DNA of 64,000 bases, from positions 62,001 to 126,000 of the forward strand of contig NZ_CP026372.1 of the NCBI RefSeq assembly GCF_002953135.1, given 5' to 3'. Position numbers and translations under genes: made by a program. Below the pieces are notes generated by a model. The model had not been told where the DNA came from and did no database searches. It saw nothing but the letters and a program-made list of their open reading frames with translations. This stretch comes from Sphingobium sp. SCG-1. Lineage in GTDB: Bacteria > Pseudomonadota > Alphaproteobacteria > Sphingomonadales > Sphingomonadaceae. Shown here in pieces: positions 35,444 to 44,490 of this stretch. Numbering within the stretch: the first letter of the stretch is position 1; each line of letters opens with the position of its first letter.

Positions 35444-36723
35444 CCAGATACGTTACGCCGCCACAGCCGCTCGCCCAGCAACGCGGCGACCATCGTTGCG
35501 CCGGTGAGCGGGAAGAACGCACCCACTGCCAGCATGACTGCCGTGATGCCCTTCATCCGACGTTCCGCTACGGGAGGCGGAGACAATCGCCCGCCGCTGC
35601 GTCGCTTCCACCACAATATCGGCGCGGACAGCGCCAGCAGCCATATGCCGATGCACCCCGCCAGCATGACGAGACGGTTCGCTTCCCCATATTGCTGGCC
35701 CTGATGGGTGTAGATGCCCCATTCGATCGCCTGCGCACCCTTGCCAAAATCAGTGTAGCGAGCATCCTGTAATACCGCGCCGTTTGCTGGGTCGATGAAG
35801 AGGACATGGCTATCCTCCACACGCGTGACGGGCACTGTCGCTACCCAGGGAGCGCCGGCAGCTTTGGGGAAGGATAAGATGAGCGCTCCTCTCATACCGC
35901 GCTCGGCCGCGACCGTCGCTACCTGATTCGGACCGAGCATATGGCCGGGATGCCCCATCGGCGTCATGCCGTCACGCATCGACCAGGGTAGCGCCTGCGT
36001 CGTCTCATGGTCCGCATGTGCATTCGCAGAGGCTGTCGGCGGTGCTGGTCTGCCGAGGCCCGCCGCATTGACGCCCTGCCGCAGCCAGTCGCCCCATACG
36101 CCCGACCAAGACATGCCCGTGAGCGCCAGGAACAGCAATATCGCGCCCACCAACGCGCCGACGGAACCATGGAAATCCCTCCAGAAGCGCCGGTTCCTTG
36201 GATGACCGCGCAAGGCCAGCGCGCGGTTCGTACCCCGTGGCCACCACAGGACGAAGCCGGTCGCACACAACAGGATCGCCCAGCCTGCCACGATCTCGAT
36301 CAACGCGTTGCCGACAGGGCCAGTGATGGCGAGGCTGTGCAGTTCCTTCACCGTTTCCATGATGCCGCCCCCCGCCATTGAGCCGAGGACCAAACCTACG
36401 GCGGGATCGACAAATGCGGTCCGCTGCTCCCCATCGGGCGTATCGACGCCTATCCTCCAGCTTTCGCGGAGATCGGCGGGTCGCTCGATGCGCGTCACAC
36501 GGCCCTTTGTCTGTATTTCGATGTTGCGGACGATCTGCGCGAGGCTCGTCGTCTCACTGCCGAAATGACGCTGCGTCCAGGCGCCGTAGTAAGCGCGCTC
36601 GATCTCCGGTTTGTAGAGATACAGCGCGCCTGTGGTGGCGAGCCAGAGCAGCACCGGCAGCACGATCAGGCCAGCGTAGAAGTGCCAGCGCCAGATCGTG
36701 CGATAGAAGGATGTGCCATCCAT
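35440..36723 (-). CDS. PepSY-associated transmembrane protein
   Basis: A 427-residue inner-membrane protein of the PepSY-associated TM helix family. It starts RTIWRWHFYAGLIVLPVLLWLATTGALYLYKPEIE, which contains the first helix and the usual His residues. Further helices are near IVAGWAILLCATGFVLWWPRG, FHGSVGALVGAILLFLALTGMSW and LVMLAGCIGIWLLALSAPILWW. Such proteins accompany TonB receptors and may act as ferric or cupric reductases or uptake helpers. AGGCGG precedes ATG 36723; the gap to the receptor stop is 11 bp, so they share an operon. Confidence 0.85.
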   Translation of the reverse strand: MDGTSFYRTIWRWHFYAGLIVLPVLLWLATTGALYLYKPEIERAYYGAWTQRHFGSETTSLAQIVRNIEIQTKGRVTRIERPADLRESWRIGVDTPDGEQRTAFVDPAVGLVLGSMAGGGIMETVKELHSLAITGPVGNALIEIVAGWAILLCATGFVLWWPRGTNRALALRGHPRNRRFWRDFHGSVGALVGAILLFLALTGMSWSGVWGDWLRQGVNAAGLGRPAPPTASANAHADHETTQALPWSMRDGMTPMGHPGHMLGPNQVATVAAERGMRGALILSFPKAAGAPWVATVPVTRVEDSHVLFIDPANGAVLQDARYTDFGKGAQAIEWGIYTHQGQQYGEANRLVMLAGCIGIWLLALSAPILWWKRRSGGRLSPPPVAERRMKGITAVMLAVGAFFPLTGATMVAALLGERLWRRNVSG

Positions 36724-36734
36724 CGTTCCGCCTT

Positions 36735-38726
36735 TCAGAAGCTGGCCCGCGCGCCGAGCGAGAATGCCCGCCGCTCGACCGGATAGTAAAGCGCTTGGCT
36801 CGGCCCGGTGACGCGAACGACGGCGGAGATGTCGCCCACGGCCTTTTTCGCCGTCAGATTTCGCGCATCGGCAAAGAGGGTGACGCCTTTTGCCACTTGC
36901 GCGTGAGCGGTGAGACCGAAGAGGACGTAGCCGTCGGGCCGCACCGTGTTGGCATAGTCCACATAGGCCGCGCGCGGCACCCATTCGAGGTTCGGCGAGA
37001 CCCTGATCGCGTCCGATCCGAGTTGCACTTCCGCGCGATAAAGGTGTTTTGCAATTACCGGCAGCCGATTGCCGCCAAATTGCACGTCATTGCGGAAGGT
37101 GAAGTCGGACAGAGTGTAAACCTGCCGCAATGTCGCCCATGGCGTCAGCGTCAAATCAAGTCCGGCTTCGATGCCCTGATGCCGCGTCTTGTCCGCACTG
37201 AAGGTTGCTGCGGGAATCGTGCCTGGCACGACCGAATATTGCAGCAGTTCTTGACGCAGATCCGCGCGATATAGGCTGATGTCCCATGCGGCTATGCCCG
37301 CCCGCCCACGGGTGCCGATTTCGGCGGTCCATGCGGTCTGCGCCTTTAGGGGTACGAAGCCCGGCACCGGCTGCGCCTGCGCCAGTTCGCTGAAACCCGG
37401 AAGCTCCGCCGAACGGCTATAATTACCGTAGAACTGCACCGCCTCCGATAGCGCGAACAACAGCCCGAACTTGGGCGAGAATTGCGAGAAATCCTCTGAG
37501 TCGCTGGCCGTGGGATTGAAGCGATTGTCGACGCGTCGCCGCCCGTCGACATACACGCCGCCCGCGATCAGCCACAACTTCTCCACCGGCGCGACACGCA
37601 GTTCGCCGTAAAGGTCCGTGGTGCCCGCCATTTGTAAAGCGCTGGCGGTCGGCGGTCCGACACGGCGGCCGCTGGCGTTCATATATTGAAGCGCATTGAC
37701 GCGGCCCCAGCGGCTTGTACCGCCCAACGTCAAGGCCACCTTGTCCCAGATTTGTTCGTAGCGGGCGTAGACGCCATAATCGGTTGAATCCTGATCGATT
37801 ACCTGAAAGATCGGGTGATCGAGCGACTTCTGGTTAAGGAATGCGCCGACATCCAGCGTGCCGTTCTCGCCAACAAGAAAGCGCGTGCGGTTCTGCAATC
37901 TCAAGGAATCGATGTTGCGCTGCTGATTGCCAGCAAAGTTGCCCGTATTCGGCTTGCGTTCAGTGGTTGCCAGATCGAGCGCCCCGGGGAGTTCCTGCCG
38001 GATCGTCTGGGCGCTGGCATAGAAGCGCGTCTCGATCCGGTCCGTCAGGCGCAGGCCGACATTGCCGTTGAAGCGCAGCGACGTGCGATCGGCGTGCTGG
38101 CGATCGCCATCGGACGTGTCGCCCGCGACCCCGACCCAGACGTCCGCCCTGTCGTCGGCATAGCCGACCGTGGCCAACCCCCGCACCGTGTCGAAGCTGC
38201 CGCCATCCACACGCAAGGTGACACCCGGCGCGGTTCGCCCGGTCGGCGTGACGCCATTGATCGCGCCGCCCAGCGTGGCGCTGCCAAACCGAAGCGCATT
38301 GGCACCGCGATAGACTTCGAGATGCTGAAAGATTGTCGGGTCGAGTTCCTGAAAGTCGCCATTATTGTCGGCAAGGTTGATCGGGATGCCATCCTGCAAC
38401 AGCGTCAGCCCGCGCATATGGAAGCCGCGCGACAACCCCGATCCGCGGATCGAGAGGCGAACTTCCTGCCCAAAGCGCGGCTGCGTGTAGACGCCGGGCG
38501 AAAAGCTCAACGCGTCACGCAGGCTGACAGCAGCTTTGTCCCGATATTCGTCTGCCGAGATGACATCGGTTCCGCCGGGTGTCTGCGCCGCCTGCGCGCG
38601 GGCATCGTCGATGACGCGTTGTGCGGTGACGATGATGGTCTGGTCGGCGGGGGCGTCGTCGGCCAGGGCGGGAGCGGCCAAAGCCAATAGCGACGCGCCG
38701 CAAAGGACGCGGGAAAACAATGTCAT
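36735..38726 (-). CDS. TonB-dependent outer-membrane receptor
   Basis: A 663-residue receptor with signal peptide (MTLFSRVLCGASLLALAAPALA). QTIIVTAQRVIDDAR is the TonB-box region. The plug contains SFSPGVYTQPRFGQEVRLSIRGSG and HLEVYRGANALRFGSATLGGAINGV. The C-terminus ends in aromatic ALGARASF, the usual beta-barrel signal. Plug style resembles FecA-like metallophore receptors. Neighbouring DUF2946 and PepSY genes suggest metal uptake, iron or copper; the exact ligand is not decided by sequence. AAAGG precedes the ATG at 38726. Confidence 0.9.
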   Translation of the reverse strand: MTLFSRVLCGASLLALAAPALADDAPADQTIIVTAQRVIDDARAQAAQTPGGTDVISADEYRDKAAVSLRDALSFSPGVYTQPRFGQEVRLSIRGSGLSRGFHMRGLTLLQDGIPINLADNNGDFQELDPTIFQHLEVYRGANALRFGSATLGGAINGVTPTGRTAPGVTLRVDGGSFDTVRGLATVGYADDRADVWVGVAGDTSDGDRQHADRTSLRFNGNVGLRLTDRIETRFYASAQTIRQELPGALDLATTERKPNTGNFAGNQQRNIDSLRLQNRTRFLVGENGTLDVGAFLNQKSLDHPIFQVIDQDSTDYGVYARYEQIWDKVALTLGGTSRWGRVNALQYMNASGRRVGPPTASALQMAGTTDLYGELRVAPVEKLWLIAGGVYVDGRRRVDNRFNPTASDSEDFSQFSPKFGLLFALSEAVQFYGNYSRSAELPGFSELAQAQPVPGFVPLKAQTAWTAEIGTRGRAGIAAWDISLYRADLRQELLQYSVVPGTIPAATFSADKTRHQGIEAGLDLTLTPWATLRQVYTLSDFTFRNDVQFGGNRLPVIAKHLYRAEVQLGSDAIRVSPNLEWVPRAAYVDYANTVRPDGYVLFGLTAHAQVAKGVTLFADARNLTAKKAVGDISAVVRVTGPSQALYYPVERRAFSLGARASF

Positions 38727-38784
38727 GGAACATACCTTTGAAATGCACAAAAAGCGTCCCGCGACTTCGCAGGACGACGCTATT

Positions 38785-39204
38785 TCAAAGGCTGGCGGGC
38801 GGTCCGGTCGGCGGCGGTGGCGGGGCCGCCAGCCCGCGACCGACGGCGATCGCAGTAGCGGGCAAAATCCCCTGAATGGCGATAGCAGGCATCATGCCCA
38901 CAGGCACAGCCGCAACCTGCGGCAGCGCAGCCAAATGGAACATGCCCGCAAAGGCGCAGGGTTGATCGTCGGTGCCGGATTTGACGGGCTTGTTCTTGTG
39001 GATCGCGCCCTTGTCGTCGACCCACACCGTCACAGCGCCCATGCCCGTGCACAGGCTGATGGCGTAGCCATCCGATGTGCGATCGGGCATCCAACCTGAG
39101 GGAATCCATGCGCGGGCGAGCAGGGCGCAGAGCGTCAGGACCAGCAGCAACTGGCCCTTTACGCCTGTTCTTCTGAGATATTGCCCCGGCATGGCTCGCC
39201 GCAT
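38785..39204 (-). CDS. DUF2946 family protein
   Basis: A 139-residue protein with one N-terminal hydrophobic helix (GQLLLVLTLCALLARAWIPSG), the DUF2946 hallmark segment AWIPSGWMP, and later ISLCTGMGAVTVWVDDKG and PCAFAGMFHLAALPQVA, with Cys and His that could bind metal. A proline-rich tail ends it. DUF2946 genes often stand with TonB receptors and PepSY proteins, as here, and have been linked to copper. Start ATG 39204 or 39192; the frame further upstream overlaps the riboswitch on the other strand and is not credible. Confidence 0.75.
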   Translation of the reverse strand: MRRAMPGQYLRRTGVKGQLLLVLTLCALLARAWIPSGWMPDRTSDGYAISLCTGMGAVTVWVDDKGAIHKNKPVKSGTDDQPCAFAGMFHLAALPQVAAVPVGMMPAIAIQGILPATAIAVGRGLAAPPPPPTGPPASL

Positions 39205-39275
39205 AGCCGCTTCGTTCCCGGCTGTCGAACGGCAAACCCATTGCCATTTACATAAACTGGCGTATGGAGCGCGGC

Positions 39276-39300
39276 GATGCATCGGCTTGGCCGAGGCATC
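39276..39300. promoter_or_regulatory. inverted repeat in the divergent DUF2946 / riboswitch promoter gap
   Basis: GATGCATCGGC and GCCGAGGCATC form 11-bp arms with one mismatch around a 3-nt loop, 72 bp upstream of the DUF2946 start. It could be an operator or an RNA hairpin near the start of the btuB leader. There is no T tract, so it is not a classical terminator. Confidence 0.35.
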
Positions 39301-39310
39301 ATGATCGCGC

Positions 39311-39565
39311 CGGTGCCCGAAAGGGCTTGAAAGGGAATGTGGTGCGACGGGGGCAGTGTCATGCGAATTCACGGCAGCCAAAATGGCGCCGGGAACATGC
39401 AGCGATCTCAACTCCGTCAACTCCACGGCTGTCCCTGCAACTGTAAGCGGTGAGCGCGATGCACGCGCGCCTTCCTTTGCCGGAAGGTGCAGCCACTGGG
39501 GACGCAAAATCTCTGGGAAGGTGTGCATCAAGCGATGACCCGCGAGCCAGGAGACCTGCCAGCGC
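39311..39565 (+). promoter_or_regulatory. cobalamin riboswitch
   Basis: The leader contains the conserved blocks of the adenosylcobalamin aptamer in order: GAAAGGGAATGTGGTGCG near 39329, GCAGCC and AATGGCGCCGGGAAC near 39383-39398, GGCTGTCCCTGCAACTGTAA near 39428, AGCCACTGG near 39490, CTGGGAAGGTG near 39512, GCGATGACCCGCGAG near 39532 and the B12 box AGCCAGGAGACCTGCC at 39545-39560. It controls btuB downstream. A possible expression-platform stem is GTCGCTC at 39570-39576 with GAGCGAC at 39622-39628. Confidence 0.93.
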
Positions 39566-39758
39566 ACTGGTCGCTCTTGCTTTGACTCAGGGATTGGTCA
39601 GGGCACGGTAGTTCTCCGTCTGAGCGACGAACCGGAGCGGCTGGGGCCGCATCGGCGCGCGTGACGGGTGCTGCGGTGTCCATCCCTGACGTGCGTCGAC
39701 CGTTCGCGCGGAAGCCCCGGCCATAGTCGCCTGATTGACGCCGCAGGATGTATTTCAC
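39566..39758 (+). other. btuB leader between aptamer and start codon
   Basis: This 193-bp untranslated stretch would hold the riboswitch expression platform. The long-range complementary pair GTCGCTC / GAGCGAC is the only clear structure seen. No T-tract terminator is present, so control may act on translation initiation or through rho. Confidence 0.4.
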
Positions 39759-41678
39759 ATGACCAATCGTTTCCTGCTGGGCTGCGCCGTAGCCGCGCTG
39801 TGCCCTATTCCCGCCCTGGCGCAATCCGCGCCCGTCGATACCACTGCGCCTGACAGCGAAAACGTCACCGATCAGATCGTCGTGACGGGCACGCGCGCGC
39901 CGGAGGGGCTATCCACCGCCACCTTCGGATCGTCCATCACCGTCATCAGGGCGGAAGATTTGAGCGATCGGCAGACGCAGATCGTCTCCGATGTCCTGCG
40001 TGATGTGCCGGGCATCGCCGTCAACCGCGCTGGAGGAACGGGTCAACTGACGCAGGTGCGCATCCGCGGTGCGGAAGGCAATCATACGCTGGTGCTGATC
40101 GACGGCATCGAAGCATCCGACCCGACTTATGGCGAATATGATTTCGCGACGCTGTTCGCCGATGATGGCGCGCGCGTCGAGGTGCTGCGCGGCGAACAGA
40201 GCGCGCTGTATGGATCGGATGCGATCGGCGGCGTCATCAACTACATCACCGCGGATGGACGCAGTCTGCCGGGCTTCAGCGCGCGGATCGAGTGCGGGTC
40301 GTTCGACACCGGCCAAGGCTCAGCCCGCGCGGGCGGCACCGTCGGCGACATTGATTATGCCATCAACGGTTCTTATTCGGCCATCGGTGGCTATGCCATC
40401 GCACCGGGCGGAACGCGGCATGTGGGATCGAAGATTGGCACAATCGGCGGTAAATTGGGCTATACCGTCGGCTCCATCGCACTACGCGCCGTCGCTCGCT
40501 ACAATCATACTAACGCCGATCTTAGCGATCAGGATTATGCCGGGAGCGGTTTCGCCACCGACGATGGCGGCTCCTATCGCAACAGCGCCTTCTACGGGCT
40601 TGTCGGTGCCCGCATCGGCGCAGAGGGCGACCGCTGGATCAACGACTTCAGCGCGCAGATGCAGGACAGCAACCGTGACTATCTCGGTGAAGACGGCGAC
40701 GTCCAGAGCGCAACACGCGGCCGTCGGCAGAAAGCAAGCTGGGTTTCCACGCTTCAGCTTGGATCCGGTCCGCTCACACACGGAATCACCGGGGCGATCG
40801 ATTATGAGCGCGAGGAATTTCGCAACGCTGGCCCCGTGAACGCTGCCAACCCGCGCCGCCGCACGACCAACTGGGGCTTCGTTGGCCAGTACGACGTGAA
40901 GCTGAACGACCGAGGCGGGATCGGCCTGGCTGTGCGCTATGACGACAACAGCCGCTTTCGCAACAACACGACATGGCGCGCACAGGGCAGCTATCGCTTC
41001 GAGACAGGCACGCGTGTTCATGCCGCAGGCGGCACCGGCGTGAAAGCGCCCAGCTTCTCCGAATTGTTCGGCTATTCGCCGACCAGCGGCTTTGTCGGCA
41101 ATCCCGATCTGAAACCGGAGAAGTCCACCGGATGGGAAGCGGGCGTCGAGCAGTCGTTCTTCGAAGGTCGCGCGCGCATCGACGCAACCTATTTCGAAGC
41201 GGATCTGGAGGACAAGATCGTCTCGACCTTTTCCCCGGTCTACACCGCCATCAACCGAGCCGGGAAGTCGCCGCATCACGGCGTCGAAGTCTCGGTCGAT
41301 GCGGCAATCCTGCCGACGCTGCGCTTCAATGCGTCCTACACCTATCTGAAAGCGAAGGATGAGAGCAACATCGTGCTGATCCGGCGCGCGAAGAACATCG
41401 CCAGCGCCAATCTGAGCTGGCGGACTTCGGACGAGCGTTTCGGCGTAAATGCGACGGTCCGGTACAACGGCAAGCAACTCGATACGAACTTTGCGACGTT
41501 CGTCACTGCGCCGCTTGATGCGTTCACGCTCGTCAATCTGGGGGCGGACTTCACCGTCGTTCCGGGCGTATCCATCTACGGACGCGTCGAGAACCTGTTT
41601 GACGAAGACTATGTGGAAAATGTCGGCTTCCTGGCTCCAGGCCGCGCAGCCTATGCTGGCATCAAGTTCCGCATTTGA
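39759..41678 (+). CDS. btuB: TonB-dependent vitamin B12 receptor BtuB
   Basis: A 639-residue outer-membrane receptor with signal peptide ending CPIPALAQ. DQIVVTGTRAPEGLS is the TonB-box region. The plug has VSDVLRDVPGIAVNRAGGTGQLTQVRIRGAEGNHTLVLIDGI and VEVLRGEQSALYGSDAIGGVINY, the BtuB style. The barrel ends GFLAPGRAAYAGIKFRI. The cobalamin riboswitch upstream and BtuF, BtuC, BtuD genes downstream fix the substrate as corrinoid. ATG 39759 gives the good signal peptide. Confidence 0.92.
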   Translation: MTNRFLLGCAVAALCPIPALAQSAPVDTTAPDSENVTDQIVVTGTRAPEGLSTATFGSSITVIRAEDLSDRQTQIVSDVLRDVPGIAVNRAGGTGQLTQVRIRGAEGNHTLVLIDGIEASDPTYGEYDFATLFADDGARVEVLRGEQSALYGSDAIGGVINYITADGRSLPGFSARIECGSFDTGQGSARAGGTVGDIDYAINGSYSAIGGYAIAPGGTRHVGSKIGTIGGKLGYTVGSIALRAVARYNHTNADLSDQDYAGSGFATDDGGSYRNSAFYGLVGARIGAEGDRWINDFSAQMQDSNRDYLGEDGDVQSATRGRRQKASWVSTLQLGSGPLTHGITGAIDYEREEFRNAGPVNAANPRRRTTNWGFVGQYDVKLNDRGGIGLAVRYDDNSRFRNNTTWRAQGSYRFETGTRVHAAGGTGVKAPSFSELFGYSPTSGFVGNPDLKPEKSTGWEAGVEQSFFEGRARIDATYFEADLEDKIVSTFSPVYTAINRAGKSPHHGVEVSVDAAILPTLRFNASYTYLKAKDESNIVLIRRAKNIASANLSWRTSDERFGVNATVRYNGKQLDTNFATFVTAPLDAFTLVNLGADFTVVPGVSIYGRVENLFDEDYVENVGFLAPGRAAYAGIKFRI

Positions 41679-41706
41679 TTGCCTGCGGGCCTCGGCCTGA
41701 CCGGCT

Positions 41707-41742
41707 CTGGCGGGGGGTGGCGCAAGTCACCCCTTTAGCCAG
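41707..41742. terminator. imperfect bidirectional hairpin between btuB and btuF
   Basis: CTGGC...GGGGTG at 41707-41719 can pair with CACCCC...GCCAG at 41728-41742, with a small internal bulge. It lies between the stop codons of the convergent btuB and btuF genes. T runs are short. Confidence 0.4.
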
Positions 41743-41759
41743 CGGCGGTCCCCATGCGA

Positions 41760-42560
41760 CTACTGCCGCAGTTGCGCGGCGAGGCTCTGCGCCGCCAGGA
41801 CATAAGCGGGGCTGCCGCACACCGTCCATGCTTCAGGGAGGCGCAGGCGCGCCATGGACTTTAGCGCGGGGTGATGCAGCATCTCCGTGCCCTTGTCTGG
41901 GACCGTATCCGTTGCCGTTTCCACGATCAGATAGTCGGGCTTTGCGACCACCATCTCCTCCAGCGACAGGCGCGAAAGGACCGGCTTACCCAGAACTCCA
42001 GCCAGATTGCGCAAGCCGACGCGCTGCATCAGGTCATCGACCAGTGTGCCGGTGCCGGTCATATAGCCCCGCCGCTGATAATAGGCCGCGACCGGATGGC
42101 GCCTGGCCCTCGGTAAAGCAGCCAGCGCCGCATTCATGCGCCTCACCAGCGCCTCTCCCCGCTTCGGATGACCAACAGCAGCAGCAACTTGGCGAACCTG
42201 CGTCACGATCTGTGCATAGTTGGTGGCGTCCGGTAGGGAGAGTTGCCGAAATCCGCCGGTTACTTGTGGCGGGATCTGATAATAGGGACTCGAAATGACG
42301 AGATCGGGCTTCAAAGTCAGCAGGGTTTCGGCGTTTCCCTTCGCCACCGGCCAGTTCTTCGCGCGCGTCGCTTCCGCCGACATCGCCACATCCCGCGCCA
42401 AGGGCGTCAGCGCCGCGATCTGGCTGCGATCAGCGAGCGCCAGCAGCAGCTGGTCCGCGCAGAGGTTAAGCGAGACGATGCGCTTCGGCGCTGGCGCCGG
42501 AGCCGCCGGAGCGGAGGCGGCGAGCATCACCATTGGCAATGGGAGGAGCGAGCGCTTCAT
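41760..42560 (-). CDS. btuF: cobalamin ABC transporter substrate-binding protein
   Basis: A 266-residue periplasmic binding protein of the helical-backbone metal/B12 class, with signal peptide (MKRSLLPLPMVMLAASAPAAPA). KRIVSLNLCADQLLLALADRSQIAALT, LKPDLVISSPYYQ and VAKPDYLIVETATD are BtuF/FecB-type segments. AGAGGG precedes ATG 42560. It is on the opposite strand to btuC, divergent across 74 bp, and converges on btuB. Only btuB carries a visible riboswitch. Confidence 0.82.
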   Translation of the reverse strand: MKRSLLPLPMVMLAASAPAAPAPAPKRIVSLNLCADQLLLALADRSQIAALTPLARDVAMSAEATRAKNWPVAKGNAETLLTLKPDLVISSPYYQIPPQVTGGFRQLSLPDATNYAQIVTQVRQVAAAVGHPKRGEALVRRMNAALAALPRARRHPVAAYYQRRGYMTGTGTLVDDLMQRVGLRNLAGVLGKPVLSRLSLEEMVVAKPDYLIVETATDTVPDKGTEMLHHPALKSMARLRLPEAWTVCGSPAYVLAAQSLAAQLRQ

Positions 42561-42634
42561 GCCGCCCTCTTGGCGGGAAGATGCTTCGGAAACAAGCACA
42601 CCCATGTTCCGGCTCTCGCGGGAGCACGGATGAT

Positions 42635-43621
42635 ATGAACCGTCCTCTGCTTCTGACTGGCCTTGCCATTGTCTGCCTGCTTGCGGCGATAGTGTCGATG
42701 ATGGTCGGCACGACATCGCTGCCGCCCGCCCGCCTTATCGCCGCAATGGCGGGTTCGGATGATCCGGTGGCGCGCATCATTTTGTTCGATTTGCGATTGC
42801 CCCGCGCGTTGCTGGGCCTTGGCGTAGGCGCAATGCTGGGTGCGGCAGGCGCGGCGTTGCAGGGCTATCTTCGCAATCCTCTCGCCGAACCATCGGTCTT
42901 GGGTGCATCCAGCGCCGCCGCTCTAGGGGCTGTCATCGCCCTGTATTTCGGGCTGGCGGCGTTGAACCCCCTGCTGCTTCCCGCCTGCGCCATAGCAGCG
43001 GCGGTGATCGCTTTGGCGGCGCTGTTTGCCTTCGCCGGTCGCAGCGAAGGTCCGCTAACGCTGATCCTCGCCGGCATTGCGATCTCCACGCTGGCGGGAG
43101 CGGGAATCAGCCTCGCGCTGAACCTCTCGCCTAATCCCTTTGCGGCCATGGAAATCACAAGCTGGCTGCTCGGTTCATTAGAGGACCGTTCTTTCGATCA
43201 TGTCCGCTTGGCGCTTCCCTGCATCGCGGTGGGTTTGGTGCTTCTGCTGTGGAATGGCCGTGGGCTGGATGCATTGTCCTTGGGCGAGGATGCGGCGCGA
43301 TCCCTGGGGGTAAACCTGCTCCGCCTGCGCACGCGCCTGCTCCTTGGCGTCGCCATCGGCGTCGGCGGCGCGGTGGCGGTCTCCGGATCGATCGGCTTCG
43401 TCGGCCTGATCGTGCCCCACCTTGTGCGACCATTCACGGACCGCAGCCCCGGTGCGGTGATGCTGCCGTCGGCGCTTGGCGGGGCTGCTCTGCTTATGCT
43501 AGCCGACATCGCCGTGCGCCTGATCCCGGCCAGCAGCGAATTGCGGCTTGGCGTCGTGACCGCCTTTCTTGGCGTGCCCGTCTTCCTTGTCCATCTGTTG
43601 CGGGAGCGACGGCTATGGTGA
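42635..43621 (+). CDS. btuC: cobalamin ABC transporter permease (FecCD/BtuC family)
   Basis: A 328-residue permease with about ten hydrophobic helices. FDLRLPRALLGLGVGAMLGAAGAALQGYLRNPLAEPSVLG is the FecCD family signature. GSIGFVGLIVPHLVRPFTDRS is the conserved cytoplasmic ATPase-contact region near residue 253. It starts at ATG 42635 (MNRPLLLTGLAIVC). Its TGA overlaps the btuD start. Confidence 0.92.
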   Translation: MNRPLLLTGLAIVCLLAAIVSMMVGTTSLPPARLIAAMAGSDDPVARIILFDLRLPRALLGLGVGAMLGAAGAALQGYLRNPLAEPSVLGASSAAALGAVIALYFGLAALNPLLLPACAIAAAVIALAALFAFAGRSEGPLTLILAGIAISTLAGAGISLALNLSPNPFAAMEITSWLLGSLEDRSFDHVRLALPCIAVGLVLLLWNGRGLDALSLGEDAARSLGVNLLRLRTRLLLGVAIGVGGAVAVSGSIGFVGLIVPHLVRPFTDRSPGAVMLPSALGGAALLMLADIAVRLIPASSELRLGVVTAFLGVPVFLVHLLRERRLW

Positions 43622-44391
43622 CGATCACGACCGAAGCGCTGCATGTCGCGATCGGCGCACGATCCGTGCTGCAGAATATCTCGTTCTCTCTTCCGACGCA
43701 CAATCTGGTGGGTGTGATCGGCCCTAATGGCGCAGGCAAATCGACGCTCGTCCGCAGCATTCTAGGCCTCGTTCCGGTTGGCGCCGGGGCGGTTCGTATC
43801 GATGACATGGACGTTGGGAAATTTCCGAGTCCCGAGATAGCGCGTCGCATCGCCTACTTGCCGCAGGGGCAGACATTGCACTGGCCGCTCTCCGTCGAGC
43901 GGCTGGTGGCGCTCGGCCGCCTGCCGCATCTTGCGCCATTTTCCCGCATAGGCGAGGAGGATCGTCTCGCGATCGACCATGCCCTGACAATGGCGGATGT
44001 CCAGCATCTGCGTCATCGCAATGCCATACAGCTTTCGGGCGGCGAGCGCGCCCGTGCCTTGCTGGCGCGCGCGTTGGCGGTGCAGGCGCCCGCCCTGATC
44101 GTCGATGAGCCATTGGGCGCTCTCGACCCCGGTCACCAGATCGAAGTCATGGAATTACTGCGGCGTCAGGCGGACAGGGGCGCGTTGGTGATCGCCGTCC
44201 TGCACGATCTGTCGATGGCGGCGCGCTTTTGCGATCGCGTCCTGCTGCTTGACGAAGGCCGCCTCGTGGCGGATGGCGCACCCTCTGAAGTACTGACTGC
44301 GCCGCGCATCGCCTCTGTTTACCGCATGAGCGTTTGGACGGGCGATGTCGAAGGGCAGCGCGTTGTCGTGCCCCTGCGTTCAAAGCCCTGA
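43615..44391 (+). CDS. btuD: cobalamin ABC transporter ATP-binding protein
   Basis: A 258-residue ATPase. Walker A is IGPNGAGKSTLVRSI near residue 36, the signature is LSGGERARALLARAL near 140, and Walker B is ALIVDEPLGALDPGH. It starts at ATG 43615 within the end of btuC; GTG at 43618 is an alternative. It completes the BtuCDF importer. A short gap follows before the SURF1 gene. Confidence 0.92.
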   Translation: MVTITTEALHVAIGARSVLQNISFSLPTHNLVGVIGPNGAGKSTLVRSILGLVPVGAGAVRIDDMDVGKFPSPEIARRIAYLPQGQTLHWPLSVERLVALGRLPHLAPFSRIGEEDRLAIDHALTMADVQHLRHRNAIQLSGGERARALLARALAVQAPALIVDEPLGALDPGHQIEVMELLRRQADRGALVIAVLHDLSMAARFCDRVLLLDEGRLVADGAPSEVLTAPRIASVYRMSVWTGDVEGQRVVVPLRSKP

Positions 44392-44490
44392 TCCTTCACC
44401 CTTCGCTAGGGCATATTGTCCAAGGCAGTCGTCAAGGAAGGCACGGCGCATTATCTTGCGCGGGTACGCAGCGCTTGGGGAATTTAGCGA

